DNA from: Blasia pusilla
Taxonomy: Eukaryota; Marchantiophyta; Marchantiopsida; Blasiales
Reading direction: 5' to 3'
NCBI GenBank assembly: GCA_050084515.1
Contig: CM114271.1
Span: forward strand, 21,080,001 to 21,144,000
DNA length: 64,000 nucleotides
Shown: piece by piece, positions 20,532 to 32,810 of the stretch
How positions within the stretch are numbered: the stretch's first letter is position 1
Layout: each line of letters opens with the position of its first letter
Program-made: the position numbers and the translations under genes
Notes under the pieces: model-generated
The model's input: the letters and a program-made list of their open reading frames with translations, nothing else
Databases searched by the model: none
What the model was told of the DNA's origin: nothing

Positions 20532-22027
20532 TTCCGATGCCGCACCACCACCAAATCACCACCACTAAGTAACCAAGTGACGTCGATGTTGCTGTACTAT
20601 TCTAGCTCTACTAGCTATGGGTGTAGGCAACCTAACCTGTCATCACCACAAGAAGCCTCCCACGGTCTACTGGTTATCACTCCAACCTCACTACCGGTAG
20701 CATACAAGAGTAAAACTACTCTGGAAAGCAGCGTCAACCCTAACAATGGGCACGCAAGCAAGAAGCAATGATGGAGGGGATCCAAACACAGGAAGTCCAA
20801 CGACAACCCTCCAATCGCAAATGGAAATCAAGGTAACACAATCCACCAAACGTGGCGCCCCCTAAATCCACAGAACCCACCACACAATTCTAACGCAATA
20901 GCTACTCCGCCGCTGGTCGATGACGTGCTAGTCGGACTCGCAGCACCTGAAAATATCACATGCATGGAGAGGCTACACCGTACTATACGCTAGAGGTCCA
21001 TCAACCAAAAACCTGAGATGCATAAAGCGCCTAACACATCTCCGAACATCACCAAATGAGCTACACCAATGTGTACACTGGCATAATTAAGAACTCAGCA
21101 GTTAAGCATCTTCCAAGCAGAATAGCCCAAAGATGGGTGACCAATTATGCAATACTCAACTAAGAAATCTGCAAAAACTACCTCACGCCCAAGCAAGCAT
21201 GCTTGCTCGCTTGCTTCTTGCTCCTTACTCCGCCTCTCACGCCCACTCGCCCCGAGCTACCACGAGTTGCCTCGAAGCCTCAAAACGCCGAGACATGCCC
21301 CGTTTGCCATGCTTCGCTATGGAAAGAGGCCCAACCAGAGCGCCCCCAATGGGATAGGCTTTCCAACAACGGACGAATCACCAACCAACCAGCCCCTCCA
21401 ATCTGCTGTCCACCATAGCCACACCTTGAGCTAGTCCAAAATTTCGATCAGCAATCACTCCATAAATAGTCAACCAAAATTGAATTTGTTTCAACTAGAA
21501 TTCAATTAGCCGCCATAGCTATCTCTCCACAAAAATCAGCTACAACCAAAATCTGTACTCCGAGCTAAAAATCAGACAAACTTGCTATCCATACACCTCC
21601 AGAATCGTAAATCCGACAGCGCTTCCGCCCAGATTCATGCACACAGAAATCCGCAATGCTCCATACACTCAAGCAGATAGCTTCACATGAGATCACAATA
21701 CAGGTAGCAACAGAAACCTCTCACCCAATCTGGATGAACTTCAACAGAGCTTCCGCACTCCAAGCTCTCCACATCAGAAAACCGTCAAACACAAATCAGA
21801 ATCTTCAATCCTTGATAACTTCCAACTCCCTTGACAAAATCCGGTGATCTAAAGCGCGTTGGAAAGCTCTCAACAAGGCGCTTCTTTCCAACCAACCACG
21901 CACCAGATTCACACCTCCAACATAGGCCACAAGCCACAAACATCCACGGCTGAGTACATAATCAGCCCTAACCAGATCCTACTGATCCATGATCGAAGCT
22001 ACCATCGATCTACTCTAGTTATTTGAG
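20532..22027 (-). other. Leader of element A (no gene seen)
   Basis: About 1.5 kb lies between the 5' LTR and gag. I see no coding signal; the overlapping plus-strand frames at 21133-21434 fall in a low-complexity stretch (TTGCTCGCTTGCTTCTTGC). A 5S-rRNA-like segment on the opposite strand is listed separately. No tRNA-complementary site adjoins the LTR. Confidence 0.5.
21081..21150 (+). ncRNA. 5S rRNA-like segment
   Basis: The sequence AGAACTCAGCAGTTAAGC ... AGATGGGTGACC (about 21090-21142) matches the central part of plant 5S rRNA, which has AGAACTCCGCAGTTAAGC and GGATGGGTGACC at similar spacing. That part includes the internal promoter boxes A and C used by TFIIIA and RNA polymerase III. 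The segment is closed by an 8-bp stem, GCATAATT at 21081-21088 and AATTATGC at 21143-21150, unlike normal 5S. It is therefore not a full 5S gene but a derived element. The Cassandra class of terminal-repeat retrotransposons and some SINEs carry such sequences. It lies in the leader of element A, antisense to it. Confidence 0.6.
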
Positions 22028-22395
22028 TGAAATCCTTGAAAGACCGACTATCATAAAACATATATAGAATCATATACAATCGAGCCAAACCCACTCCAAG
22101 ATGGGAGAATCCAGGTCGAAGCTTGGGGAAACCACCATAGCGAAGAGCTCTATTCACTACCAAGGCTAACTCCCAACGCAACAGGCTCAACTCAAAGAAC
22201 TAACAGTTCTTTGAGTGCACTCCACACTATATCCTCCAACCTAAGAGCCGGCCCTACTGGAAAAGTCACCCTCAACTAAGTAACCCCCGACCCTATGTAT
22301 GAAACCGTATCTCTACCTGGACACTACGGCCCTACATAAGGTATGGCCTCTGCTAGCACACTATACTTTATGACATAATCCGTATGGTCATGACA
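22028..22395 (-). repeat. 5' LTR of element A
   Basis: This 368-bp copy matches 3982-4349 with about 25 differences by hand alignment, and has TG...CA ends. Confidence 0.9.
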
Positions 22396-23929
22396 AGTGC
22401 TTCTTCCATGCATACAAGAAACAATCTATCTTGCATAGTACCTAACCCCTAAGAGAACACAACCGGCCATACTGGTTGAAAGTATTTCAAGTACCTGCGA
22501 AGGCGATGGAAGGGGCTCCCTAAGTAAGCTTAAATAGTTCCTAGGGGGCCGTTACAGGGATAAATAATTAATCCCTAGGGGACCTCTTAAGCAACTACCT
22601 CTATTTCATATAGAATTGACTCTCGCTTAACCCATTATTGGAGGTTAGGGCTGAATAGACGTTGACCTAATACATAATTACGCCCCCCTACAAGCAATAA
22701 TTAATTCCCCCCTCTCAAAGGGCTGCAAACAAGATTTTGGGTAAGGCTCGGATAGTACCGACATCCTTTGAAAGGTTTCCGGAAAATTCAAGATTTTCCG
22801 ATCTGCTCAACTCAGGCTCGGGGAGGAAACTGAACGGGAAAAGAGACTCGCCGGAATTCAGCAAGTTCAAGTCACAAACGCCAATAGTTTTGAGGAAAGC
22901 GGCTGGAATTTCCTCGCGGCATAGCCGAGGCTCGTCGACGGGTTTAGGGATTTTCCATTAGGGGGCTAGAGGCGCTGGGGAGCGACAGGTGTCGAGAGGG
23001 TAGTGGATAAGGGGCCGGGGTGCAATGTTCATCTAGCGGACCCTTCTAGGGTGCGGTTGATCCAACGACTGAGTCGGTTTCGAGACTCGGGAGAGAGGGA
23101 GTTGGGGCCCAGGGGAGTAGGGGTCGGGAGAGTTGGGCATTTGCTCATTTTGCTCCTCGCTGAATCATGCTCCTTGCTGCTTGCTCGTCGCTGAGTCTTG
23201 TGCTTACTCCTTGCCGCTTAGTGTTCCTCAAATCCTCGCTGCTCGACCTCTGCTGCTAGCTCGACACTGCTCACTCGACGCTCATCACTGTTGCTAGAGT
23301 AGGGGACTTGGGGCCCGAGGGAGTAGGGGTCGGGGAGAGTTGGGGAGTGGGGACTCGGTCCTCAATCCTCATTTTCTGGATCTTGCGCTTTTAACCAGCC
23401 TCATCACTCGTGATAGCCCTCTTTGTAGCTTGTTGCTCTTTGTTCAAAGATTAGTGAGTGGCTTGTTGACAGCCTGACACTCCTACTCGATTGTGACTTT
23501 CATTGGCAGCTTAGATTCTTTGAAGTTGGCTTCACTAGTTTGAGTCAAACTTTTTGGCAACATTTTCTTCTGGTTTTTCCTTTTGTATTGTGGGTAGTTG
23601 TTCTCTCTACCTCAGGGAGGCCTTTCCTTGAATCCTTGGGTGTTCATTGGCACACTCGGCCAATTAGACTCTAAACCCTTGAAACCGTCTGAGCCTAAGC
23701 CCTTTACAAAGGGTTTCACAATAGCGTGTATATTAGAGACTACAAAACTGAACTCTCAAAGTCCCTTATGGAGGATATATCAGCCAACAATGCATCTAGG
23801 GGTAAGAGACAAAAATCTCTTATTGATCTGGGGTTTTTGAGGAGGACTATTAGTGATCGAACCAAGTAGAAACCAACTCATGTGAGGAGATAGATTCTCC
23901 TTCGGATCTTGCCTCTTCAAAGACTAAAG
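22396..23929. other. Stretch without recognised gene
   Basis: No protein, RNA gene or mobile element is recognised. Part of it (23150-23300) is low-complexity sequence made of CTCGCTGCT-like words. Confidence 0.45.
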
Positions 23930-26015
23930 AGAACAAAAGGTTTTGGAAAGACTCTTGGTATCAAGCTTTTGATTGGGTCCATTAGCCTCACACGGGGAGG
24001 GTATTTTGTAAAATGTCCAAGGACTCAGGAGGGAAATCTGTATTAACCACATTTGGAGCTATCAATGTGAAGATTTCTGCCTTCATAGACCATGGTAAAT
24101 CCAAGGAATATAAAAAGCTGGTTTGGGCTCAGTATAGTGGTAGGAAAACTCTAGAGAAAGCTATTGCAAGCACCAAAAGAAATTATGATTTAGCGGTGCT
24201 CAACCTATTTCGATCGAGGAGCATACTTCATGGCCAAGTATAATATTGCATTTTCCTCATTCCCTAGTCTCTATATATTACTCAAATCTGGATCTATGGT
24301 GCTCGTAAAATTGATGTATCAAGATAACAAGACATGAGTACATATGATAACATGTATTAGTTCAATTGGTATTACAAAGATTGTTGCTAGCTAGGGTTAG
24401 ACTTAGCCCCATTTATGGACAAATGGTGGATGAATCCATTGACATATCGGTAACAGGACACCTGGTTGCCTTTGTCACTTACCTTGATGAAGGTCAAGTG
24501 TGCACCTCCTTCTTAGGATTGGTCAAGGTTGAGGGCAAGGATCACGAGTCCATTTCAAATTGTTTAGTATCCTTACTTAGGGAATCGGAATTGGATTTTG
24601 AGAAGATGGTTGGTTTTGGGTCTGATAGGCCCAACCCTATGATAGGTACTAGGAATGGGGTAAGTACAAGTTTGAAGAGGAATGTTAATCCTTATATGAC
24701 AAGCGTCCATTGTGTGGCACATTGGACAAACTTAGCTGCTCTTGCTACAACAAAGAGCCCAAGGTGCAAGGAAATTAAGGATGAGGTGGATAACATTTTG
24801 AATTTTTATTTCAAGTAGAGTTCAAAGAGGAAGTCTGGTCCCTCTTCTCTACAAGAAGAGCTAAATGATTCTAGGAAAGTCATGAAACGTTATCACAAGG
24901 TCAGATGGCTTAGCAGGTGGCAAGCCGTTCCCTCTTTGTGTGATAGTTTAGAATCGGTCATGGTCTACTTCTCTATTGTAAATCCCAGGGATGATGATGG
25001 GGTAGCTTCACTTCTTCTAAAGAGGTTGAAGTCCTTCAAAATGATTTACATTTTATACTTTTTGGGTGACATACTTCGTTCTATTGCAATATTGAGCAAG
25101 TTATTTCAGATGAAATTTGTTGATATATCTAGCGTTGCTTCTATTGTTCAGATTGAGATAGCACGTGTTAGAATGAATTATGTACATGAAAGTGTAGATA
25201 TGAATGCCTATCTCATTTCTCAGTCTAGTGGTTTTCATCTCCTTCCGAACTATGGTCCTAATGATGGATATCTGAAGCGCTTGCAATTAGAGATAAGGGG
25301 TTCTTTCTTTCATTCAATCCAAATGGCTAGGGATGTGACAAGAAAGGATTTAGAAGACGCAATCTTTTTCAAAAGGAAGTTTGTTGAGGCCATATGTGTA
25401 GCTTTGCAAGAAAGGTTTGAAGACAATAACATCACCAGAGGTATTAAGATACTCAATCCATCCCAAATGCCTTCTACCATGCCTAGTTTAAGAGATTGGG
25501 GTGTGAGAGACTTGGAAATGTTGAGCTCTTTCTATGGACAGGAAAAAACATTGGATAGCAAGGTGAAAAGACCTCTTCTATATGAATGAATTCTTGTCCT
25601 TCAAGATTCATGCCATCATATAATGGAAGGAGAAGTCCTTCAAGGACTTATGGTGTATGATAAGTGGTAGTTTGAGCCTGAAGACTAAGTATGCTAATCT
25701 CAATATTTTAGGTGATATAGCCTGAGTCCAATGTGTATCAACAACATCATATGAGAGAGCTTTTAGCATTCAGAATGTCATTAAGAATAAGTTAAGAAAT
25801 AGCTGAACCTCTTAACACTTGGAAGCTTTGTTGAGGGTTAATATGGAGGGTCCAACTGAGAATTTTGATGTGGATGAGGTCCTCATTTCTACTATGGACA
25901 CATGGAAACACTCCAAGGAATATAGATTTGTGTATGCTAATCCATAGTTGTACATTGGTCCTCCCGTTGAAGTTGAAGCTCCTGCGGAAGGTGAGCTTAA
26001 CCCTAACCCTCTATG
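23930..26015 (+). pseudogene. hAT-like transposase remnant (TTF-finger/DUF4371 type)
   Basis: A degenerate N-terminal zinc-finger region reads KDSWYQAFDWVH, then CKMSKDSGGKSVLTTFG, then FIDHGKSKEYKK (23940-24130). The catalytic block MVDESIDISVTGHLVAFVTY (about 24424-24482) holds the first Asp. VHCVAHWTNLAALA (about 24707-24750) is the conserved C..H..L block. A long open frame (24882-25589) covers the helical insertion domain. The dimerisation end reads SYERAFSIQNVIKNKLRN, then LEALLRVNMEG (about 25750-25850) and MDTWKHSKEYRFVYAN. This order fits hAT-like transposases of the zinc-finger-862/TTF type. At least four stops separate the parts, so it is inactive. Terminal inverted repeats and an 8-bp target duplication were not identified. 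Confidence 0.75.
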
Positions 26016-27329
26016 ACTTCATTTCATTTTGCAATTGTTTTGGTAGTTCTTTATTTTCTGTAGATTCAAATCCCTCCTACAAAGAGAGTTCATTTTATGA
26101 ATACTCTTTGTAGGAAGGGTTTTTAGCACCTTTGGCCCCCAAATGGTAGGGGGAATTCTGATTCAACTCCAGCCAGCCGTTAACAAAAGAGGAGGTGAGC
26201 TAAGAAGGCTAATGGGGGACTTTTCTTTTTATCAAAACTAAACTAAAGGTTAGAAATTGGTGACAACAAAAATTGGCATGCCAATTCCAAGCCCATAAAA
26301 AAACTGGTGGCTCAAGTTACATGCAGGAAAGTAGAAAAATCTTGGGGAAAACCAGAAAACCTAAATTTTTTGAGGAGTCCCAGAAAAAATTGATTTACTC
26401 GAAAATACTGTCCGAGCCTTGATTCTCGGTATTTTTCAGAGAGAACCTGCACATTTTAAATTTCAAATTTCAAAATTTCAAAATTTGAAAGTTTGAAAGT
26501 TCTTTTGCTCTTAACCCTAATAGTGACGCAAATGGAGCAAATGATGACTTGATAAGAAGGCCTCGATAAACCCGTAATGAGCGTGCAAAAGAGGGGACTC
26601 ATAAAGACCACAAGCAGCCCGGACATCGGGGAAATGGATTGGGAAAGAGGATCTAGTGTGGCTAGTTTCCGTTTAGGGATGAACTTTGCTCCATGGCACG
26701 CGTATTTGTAGCAGGGTCCGTGGAGTTTTTTTAAAAGAGGGGGTAAGTTTCTGGCAGTAGGTTGAATTAACCGGTAATTTTTAATTTTTAATCAGTTTCA
26801 AAATGGAATATTTGAAACTCTCGCGAAATTTCTGGGTTTTTCTTTAATTTTTCAGTAATTTTCCGAAATTTTATTTTTCTCCCCAGTTCACGTGGCTACT
26901 CTCATTTGCCTTTGCTAATATCTGAGACATTTTGAAATACAAGGTGCTAGAACCAAATTAGGCACCTAATAGGGGACGTAAGTATTCTTTTGACCTATTT
27001 CAAAAGAATTTTGAAGATAAAAACCAAATTTTTTTGATGTATGTTTAGAGTAACTTCACTTAAAAGAGATCTCATTCCAAAAACATTTCATTCCACTTTT
27101 TTACATTTAGGGACCCATAGGGAACCATTGATACATCAACAAACTCTTTCCAAAAATGGCTTCTAGGAACTAGATAGATGGGCAACATCACTAATCAGCT
27201 TTTTAAAATATCCTGAAAATAAGTCTCATGAAAGGGACCCCAATCCCTAATCCAGCTTTTCCTCCTCATCCAAAAACTTCACTTGGGTGCAAGTTACACA
27301 AATTTCCTGAATTTCTATCCAATAAAACA
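26016..27329. other. AT-rich stretch without recognised gene
   Basis: No gene is seen. A short run of overlapping AAATTTC/GAAAGTTTG words occurs at 26455-26505. The 3' end of the hAT-like element must lie in here but was not recognised. Confidence 0.45.
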
Positions 27330-28960
27330 TGTACCAAGATGAAAAAAATACCTAAAGTGTGTTATTATTCAAGTCAAGAAGTTGTTCAACCAACAAAACT
27401 TTCATAATCATCTATTTTCCTTTCTTTGGGCAATCCTAATAAATATTTAAATCTTTTGTCATTGTTCTATTTGCAACTTATTTAGTCTTAATCACAGGTG
27501 GAGAGTTGTTTTATAGGATTGTTACAATGTAGCAAGAAATGTTCGAATGCAATCACTAACAATTTGCTAAAATGAGCAAGGTTAGAGAACTTAGGGATCA
27601 AAACAGTTGCAAGGATCTTATGGAGCTTCCAAGACGGTAGGAAGCCAAAAAGTCCTCTTAGTTCCAATCTTTCCAAGTGACCATAAAGCTTAAATGATTG
27701 AAACATTGTTGGCACAATTAACCCGACACTTAGTAAAGAACAAAAGATGTGAAGGTGTAAAGATATATCCCAAAATGATTCAATCACTGAAGGTCGGATA
27801 TTTTCCAAGGTCTTTTACAACCCAACTATTTGGTCCCAACTTTGCTTGAAGGCAGGTTGATTCATTATCCTCATAGCACTAATCAAGTTGTTATGAAGAG
27901 GTACAAACACTCTTAAAAATTTTTTGGTTATCCTTCCCTGTCTGATTCCTCAACATTTTATTCTATGGAACTCATTAATCTCTCCTTCCAAATTTCAAAT
28001 AAGATATTGAGGTCTCAAGATGATGGTAGAATGTGATGCCAATTTGTAGAGAAAGTGGAGGATCATTTCACATGATCTATTACAAAATTCATTTTATGGA
28101 AGCTATTTTTTTCTTCTTACTACCTTGGTAGTAAGATGTTCAAATATAAGTTTGGAAGATGTTAGTACCATAGGTTAGCAAGAAGAAACAAAATAGCTTC
28201 CATAACAAAATTTTGTAATGGAGAATCTTGAAATGATGCCTCCACTTTGTTCAACAAATTGGTTATCACATTACCATCATCTTGGTCCTCCAAGGGTTAT
28301 TTGAAAGCGTTTACAACTGAATTAGGGGAGAGAGTTCCATAGAATGAAAGTTGAGGAACATAAACAAGGAAGGATCTAACGCCTTGTTGTTTCAAAAGAG
28401 AAAGTTTTGTGGTACTTCTTCATCACTTTAAGGATAACGTTCAATTTGCAAAGTTGCAAGACCACACTTCCTCTTAAAAGCCTTCAAAATGGGACTAAAT
28501 AGTTGGGGTTGAATGGAATTGGATGATCTTTACACCCTACATCTTTGTTGTCGGACTTAACCTTCAAAGGTCACTTGCAACCTTCTTTACAAACAACATA
28601 AACAAGAGTTTCAATCATTTAAGCTCATGGTCACCACAGAGTGGAAAGATTGGAACTTCATTTGGGCTATGGTAAGTTGGAAGCTCCATAAGATCCAAAG
28701 GCACTAGTTTTGATCCCTAACTTGCTCTAATTTTATCAACTCCAACAAATTGTTAGTGATTGCTATTTGTGAGAACATTTCTCTGGACATTGTAACAACT
28801 AAATAAAAGATTGACAAAGGATCCAGATGTTGTTCTTAATTGCCTTAGAGGGAAAATAGATGAACAAGGTGTTTTGTTGTTGAATATCTTGGAAGAATTC
28901 AAAGACAATCATTATCCCAAAGAAAGAGATTGTTTGCACTTTAGAAAGGTTCCTCCTAAG
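27330..28960. repeat. Large inverted (foldback) repeat with ~790-bp arms
   Basis: The left arm (about 27330-28117) matches the reverse complement of the right arm (about 28180-28960), with a spacer of about 60 bases. Matching blocks include AAGATTGGAACT..., TGGAAGCTCCATAAGATCC, CAAATTGTTAGTGATTGC and TAGCTTCCATAA, present once on each arm in opposite orientation. The match is imperfect, with many substitutions and small gaps, so it is old. A transcript would fold into a long hairpin. The short ORF at 27488-27808 (-) lies wholly within the left arm and is not called a gene. Confidence 0.85.
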
Positions 28961-29129
28961 AACAATTTAAATGATATAATAACACCATAGTGCACAAGTT
29001 TTTTCATCTTGGAAAAGTCAAGGTTATAGGTGCCTTTCTAATAAATCAACAACTTTTATTAAAAAGCTTCAATGAATTTTGAAAATGGTAAGGATCCTTT
29101 GGTTCCCAATGAAATGGGAGGCACATTTC

Positions 29130-29265
29130 AAGAGTCAAGGATGAAGTGAAATGTAAAAAAAAGTGTGAAATGAATCGCTATAGCCTTGGCCATGGATATG
29201 TTGAATATTTGCAAATGCAAGCTTCAAGTGCCAAAAGACTTACCAAGTCCAAAAGAACGGAAAAA
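29130..29265. other. Spacer between the two foldbacks
   Basis: A-rich sequence without a gene. Confidence 0.3.
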
Positions 29266-29269
29266 AAAT

Positions 29270-29725
29270 TTCAATTAGTATCTCAAAATAGAAATGAAGT
29301 CAAAGGAGCTTTTCCCTTCTTGAGCCTCTCAAGTACAAAAGGTTGCATAACCTCTGATTCAAAGTAAATAGGTTACTTCCATCCAATTTAGTAACATCCT
29401 ACTTATTTAGGTCCTCTACATGGCTAAGAGGCCAATTGATTCTTTTGAATGAATGTTGTACAAAGGATATTGTAGAAGATTGGTCAATCAAGATCATCAG
29501 ATGATCTTGAGGTTGACCAATCTTCTACAATATCCTTTACAACATTCATTGAAAAGAATCAATTGGCTTGGAAGGACCTATGGTATAGCTAAATGATAGG
29601 ATGAATTACTAAATTAGGTAGAAGTAGGATTTTTACTTTGAGCAGAAGTTTGTAGACAGGATAAGGGGAAAAGCTCCTTTGCTAGGGATTGAGCTATTAA
29701 TTGTAGGGTATGGGCAGATAGCTTG
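29270..29725. repeat. Second inverted repeat, arms ~220 bp, no loop
   Basis: The centre is at 29499 in AAGATCAT-CAG-ATGATCTT. The inner ~65 bases of each arm are nearly identical (ATTGTAGAAGATTGG and CCAATCTTCTACAAT), and similarity fades outward to shared words such as AAAGGAGCTTTTCCC on the outer edges. This is a hairpin-type foldback. Confidence 0.88.
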
Positions 29726-29839
29726 TGAGGGTGGCAAGCGACAAGAAGGGAGCAACACCCTAAGACAGGAAACTTGGAGCCAACTCTATGATACAACGGC
29801 TAGCTACAAAATAGAAATGAAAGAGAACAATAAACACAG

Positions 29840-30810
29840 GGACACGAAGGAAAGGTGAAGCAATCCCCCAAGATGCACAACTGATGCAGTCCGGAGCTCA
29901 AAGAAAAAGTGAAAGAGCCCTAAGCTCCAAGCAAGTAACTCAACAAAGGTGAAGCAACTCGGGCACAATGCAAAAGTGAAGCAGCCCACGACCCTAACTT
30001 AATGAAAAAGAGAATGAGGTTGAGCGAGCAGATTATGAAGAGTGAAACGGTAGCCCCGAGTCCCCAACCAACTGCCCCCGCACTACCTCCTAGAGCCACA
30101 CACTGGCACACAGTGTTGCCCAACCCCGAAAGCTGAAGACCCACTATGTCCGAGCTCCTGAGTTTCCTGAATCCGAAAGTGAAACACTTTGCCAACCACA
30201 AAGCTACGCGGCGTAGTACCCGCTAGCAGAAAAAAAAACTCGAGCAACTCGGGCTTGAACGGCCCGCCAATAAAGCAGTGTCGAAACGGAAAACTAAAGC
30301 AGCCTTGGGCTCAAAGCAGAACTGGAGCAGCCCTAGGCTCAATGCAAAAGTGACAGACCAAAGGTGAAGCAGCCGAGCCCTGACATGATGCAAAGGTGTA
30401 ACAGACCGCGGGCCCCAACTCGATCAAAATGAACTCACGAGAGGACGCATTTTGAATGAATGGAAAACTATAGCACCCCGGGTTGCTTACAAAGCAGCAA
30501 AACCAACACCTTGAAGAAAACGTTTTGACTCAATGCAAAACTTGAGCAACCCAAGGCTGATACAAATCAGCAAAAAAATGCTATGGTAGCCCAACCTCGG
30601 CACTATGCAAAACTGAAACAGCCCCCGAGTCCCAACTAGATGAAAGGCAACTCCCTGAAGAGCAACTCTATCTCAATGCATAACAGGAGCAGCTCGAGCT
30701 CGATACAGACCAGCAAGAGGGACTCACGGGAGAAAAGCACCTAGCTCCAAGGCAAAAGCTAGAAAGTCCCGGGCCCAAGCTCGATAAAAAAGTGAAGCAG
30801 CCCAACCGCG
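29840..30810 (+). repeat. Degenerate short tandem repeats
   Basis: The words GCAAAAGTGAAGCAGCCC and GGCTCAATGCAAAAGTGA recur about every 30-45 bases (for example about 29945, 29970, 30305, 30340, 30595, 30790) with many changes between units. No gene is recognised here. Confidence 0.55.
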
Positions 30811-31918
30811 CAGATGTAGAGCAACTCAATAACGGAAGGACAATGTGCGAAGAAACAGAGTCAGAAAGAACAACCACACGGAAGCAAAGAAAATCTTCAA
30901 GAGAGAGAGAGAACGAGAGTGGAGGATGTGAAGTTGTGAACGACCCGAATAAGCCCCGCCCCGCACTACCCTCTGAGGCGCACTTCGGCCACACACTATC
31001 CCTTTGAGGTCCAGTCGAGATTCGAGAGTCGACAGTCGAGACTGCATAGTGGGGAGTGCGGACTCCGACGAGTGGACACTGGACTCCCGAGTCCGGACTC
31101 TCGAGCCTCCGGAGTCCAAAACGTCTGGGCCCAGTTGCCGCACCAGGCGGCTTGCCCTACGATGAAGGGCTCCGATCTCTTAGATCTGAGCCCTCCATCC
31201 CCAAGTGATAATAGATTCAGATTTCCGGGAACCGAAATGTTACTCCATTACAAACCGGCTTGTCTACATCTGTTCACAGTTGGAATCCGAGGGCTTTTCT
31301 CCCGTTTCGTCCGAATTCCGGTAGGTGTGATGCGAAATCCGGCTATTCCCGGCCAGCAAATCGCGGATTAATGTCGAAATACGTCGGAAATGTAACTGGG
31401 CATAATGTTGCAGCGACGGTAATTTCAAATTTCATCCAGCCAGGTATACTCTAAGCCCCGGTTCTCCCCATACATTGATTTGTAGACTTCCACGTAGCGA
31501 TTGTGCCTGTAGGCATTAGGGCGTCTCATAAATGTGTCTTAGGGTCGGACGTGCGAAGCCATAACTCTGTATATGGTCAAATTCCGTGCTCAGGTGCGGG
31601 CTACCGTTGGAGGTGGACGCTCACCTCCTACGGTGTATTTAAGTCGGAGGCCTTCAAACCTACGGAATCTCTAGATATATGGAAACCGTCTCTTGAAGGA
31701 CGGCCTCCAAGTGAGGCGCCCTATTGATTCCGGTAAAGCATGCCATGGAAACTGGCAAAATCGTACCAGTAATAGTTACGTGGAAGCTTGCTTGTAGACT
31801 GGAAGTCTACAAGCGGGCTTGCTCCATGGCGCAGCTTGATTCCACTTTTTTTCCTGGCATGGCATTTGTGAAAACTGCCCTCTTCAAAGGTGCCGATCGA
31901 TGTTGGGTTCGACCGATG
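30811..31918. other. Stretch without recognised gene
   Basis: No supported gene. Short words built on GAGTC/GACTC crowd 31010-31110. A small hairpin, TTGTAGACT-GGA-AGTCTACAA, lies at about 31792-31812. Confidence 0.4.
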
Positions 31919-32545
31919 TTACCAGGGGAATGGAGACGTTGATTGAGGACGATTAATTGGAGCAGAGCGGGGACTGGGATTCCTTCTCCTCTCTTCTCGG
32001 TCCTGCGGAGCCGGGTGATCCCGGGAGCCATCCTCGTCGTTTGCTGTTGTAGCCACAACAGCAAATGTGACCGTCGGAATGTCGAGACCTTGGATCCCTT
32101 GTTCAACAACAACTGCGATATCTTCGGCCGCACGTGAATCAGCGTGCGAGCCTTCTTGGCTGTCGGCCTCAGATAAATCAGCATGAGAACCTTGTTGGCT
32201 ATCTTGCATAGAAACCTGAGTGGCTTAAGTTGCCTCCATCTTAACGCTAGAGATGGATGCACCAATTGTAGCTCCAGTCTGAACATCAATGCCAAAATCT
32301 ACGTTTGCGACAGCAGGTGAATCAACTTTGGGCCTGTGACCGAAGAGTGCGTGCATCTGATAAAAGAAGGGGCACTTCTGGTTGAGCTTGTCTTCAAGTG
32401 GCACACATGCTCCAGTTTCGCCTTGGGGAAGCCCTGCTCCTGTATTATACATGAATTCCAATGCTACTTGTAGACTTTCACGTAACGATCGAACTTCTTA
32501 CGGAGAACATCTCCTGTCAAGGATGGGAGATGCAATCGGCCTCCA
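31919..32545 (-). pseudogene. Trihelix/Myb-SANT-like gene remnant
   Basis: The minus strand reads DVLRKKFDRYVKVYK (about 32465-32510). After a one-base shift comes VALEFMYNTGAGLPQ and then KCPFFYQMHALFGHRPKV (about 32330-32385). The motif CPFF-Y-ALFG-RP-V is typical of the helix and linker after the trihelix (Myb/SANT-like) domain of plant DNA-binding proteins. The frame continues past a stop at 32227 into a Ser/Asp/Gln-rich tail with a repeated QEGSHAD motif (32209-31919). The DNA-binding helices upstream are missing. Such proteins act as nuclear transcription regulators. The frameshift and stop suggest a pseudogene, but an unannotated intron could account for one of them. Confidence 0.4.
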
Positions 32546-32810
32546 ATCGCATAATCCATGAATGGCTCTGAAGTTCTCAATCTATATAATATTCCAGAAT
32601 GTGCTCATAATCCTGATTGTTTATGGAGTACCTCGCTTTGTTTTGGGCTGAACCAATTTGCAAGGAAGAGAAGTAGATGGCAAACCTTTGTCAGCGTCGC
32701 GATTTTCCGTACCCTGAAGGAATTTCCCTATCCTGAAGATGAGGAAGCGGTGAATTAATTTGTTTCGAAAGGGGGTACATAAGAAACTACAATCAGGATT
32801 CAAGCGGCGA

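Larger units (their letters stand above)
3982..22395 (-). mobile_element. Element A: Ty3/gypsy LTR retrotransposon carrying a DNA methyltransferase, interrupted
   Basis: The element is bounded by two 368-bp LTRs in direct orientation (3982-4349 and 22028-22395), both starting TGAAATCC and ending TCATGACA on the plus strand. Read on the minus strand, the internal order is leader, gag, aspartic protease, [block 8395-18235], DNA cytosine methyltransferase, reverse transcriptase/RNase H and integrase. The domain order PR-RT-RH-INT defines the Ty3/gypsy superfamily. The block holds a second element (B) and a 400-bp piece of A's own linker, both in plus orientation. Flipping the whole block makes all A segments colinear, so I infer an inversion after B inserted. 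By hand alignment the LTRs differ at about 25 of 368 positions, so the insertion is old. No clear target-site duplication was found. Confidence 0.85.

Noticed and set aside
21133-21434. Three plus-strand frames in the leader of element A
   Set aside because: Low-complexity CTTGCTCGCTTGC sequence open in several frames, with no family match.
31807-32295. 162-codon minus-strand frame
   Set aside because: It overlaps the trihelix-like remnant in another frame. The latter shows a recognisable motif, this one does not.
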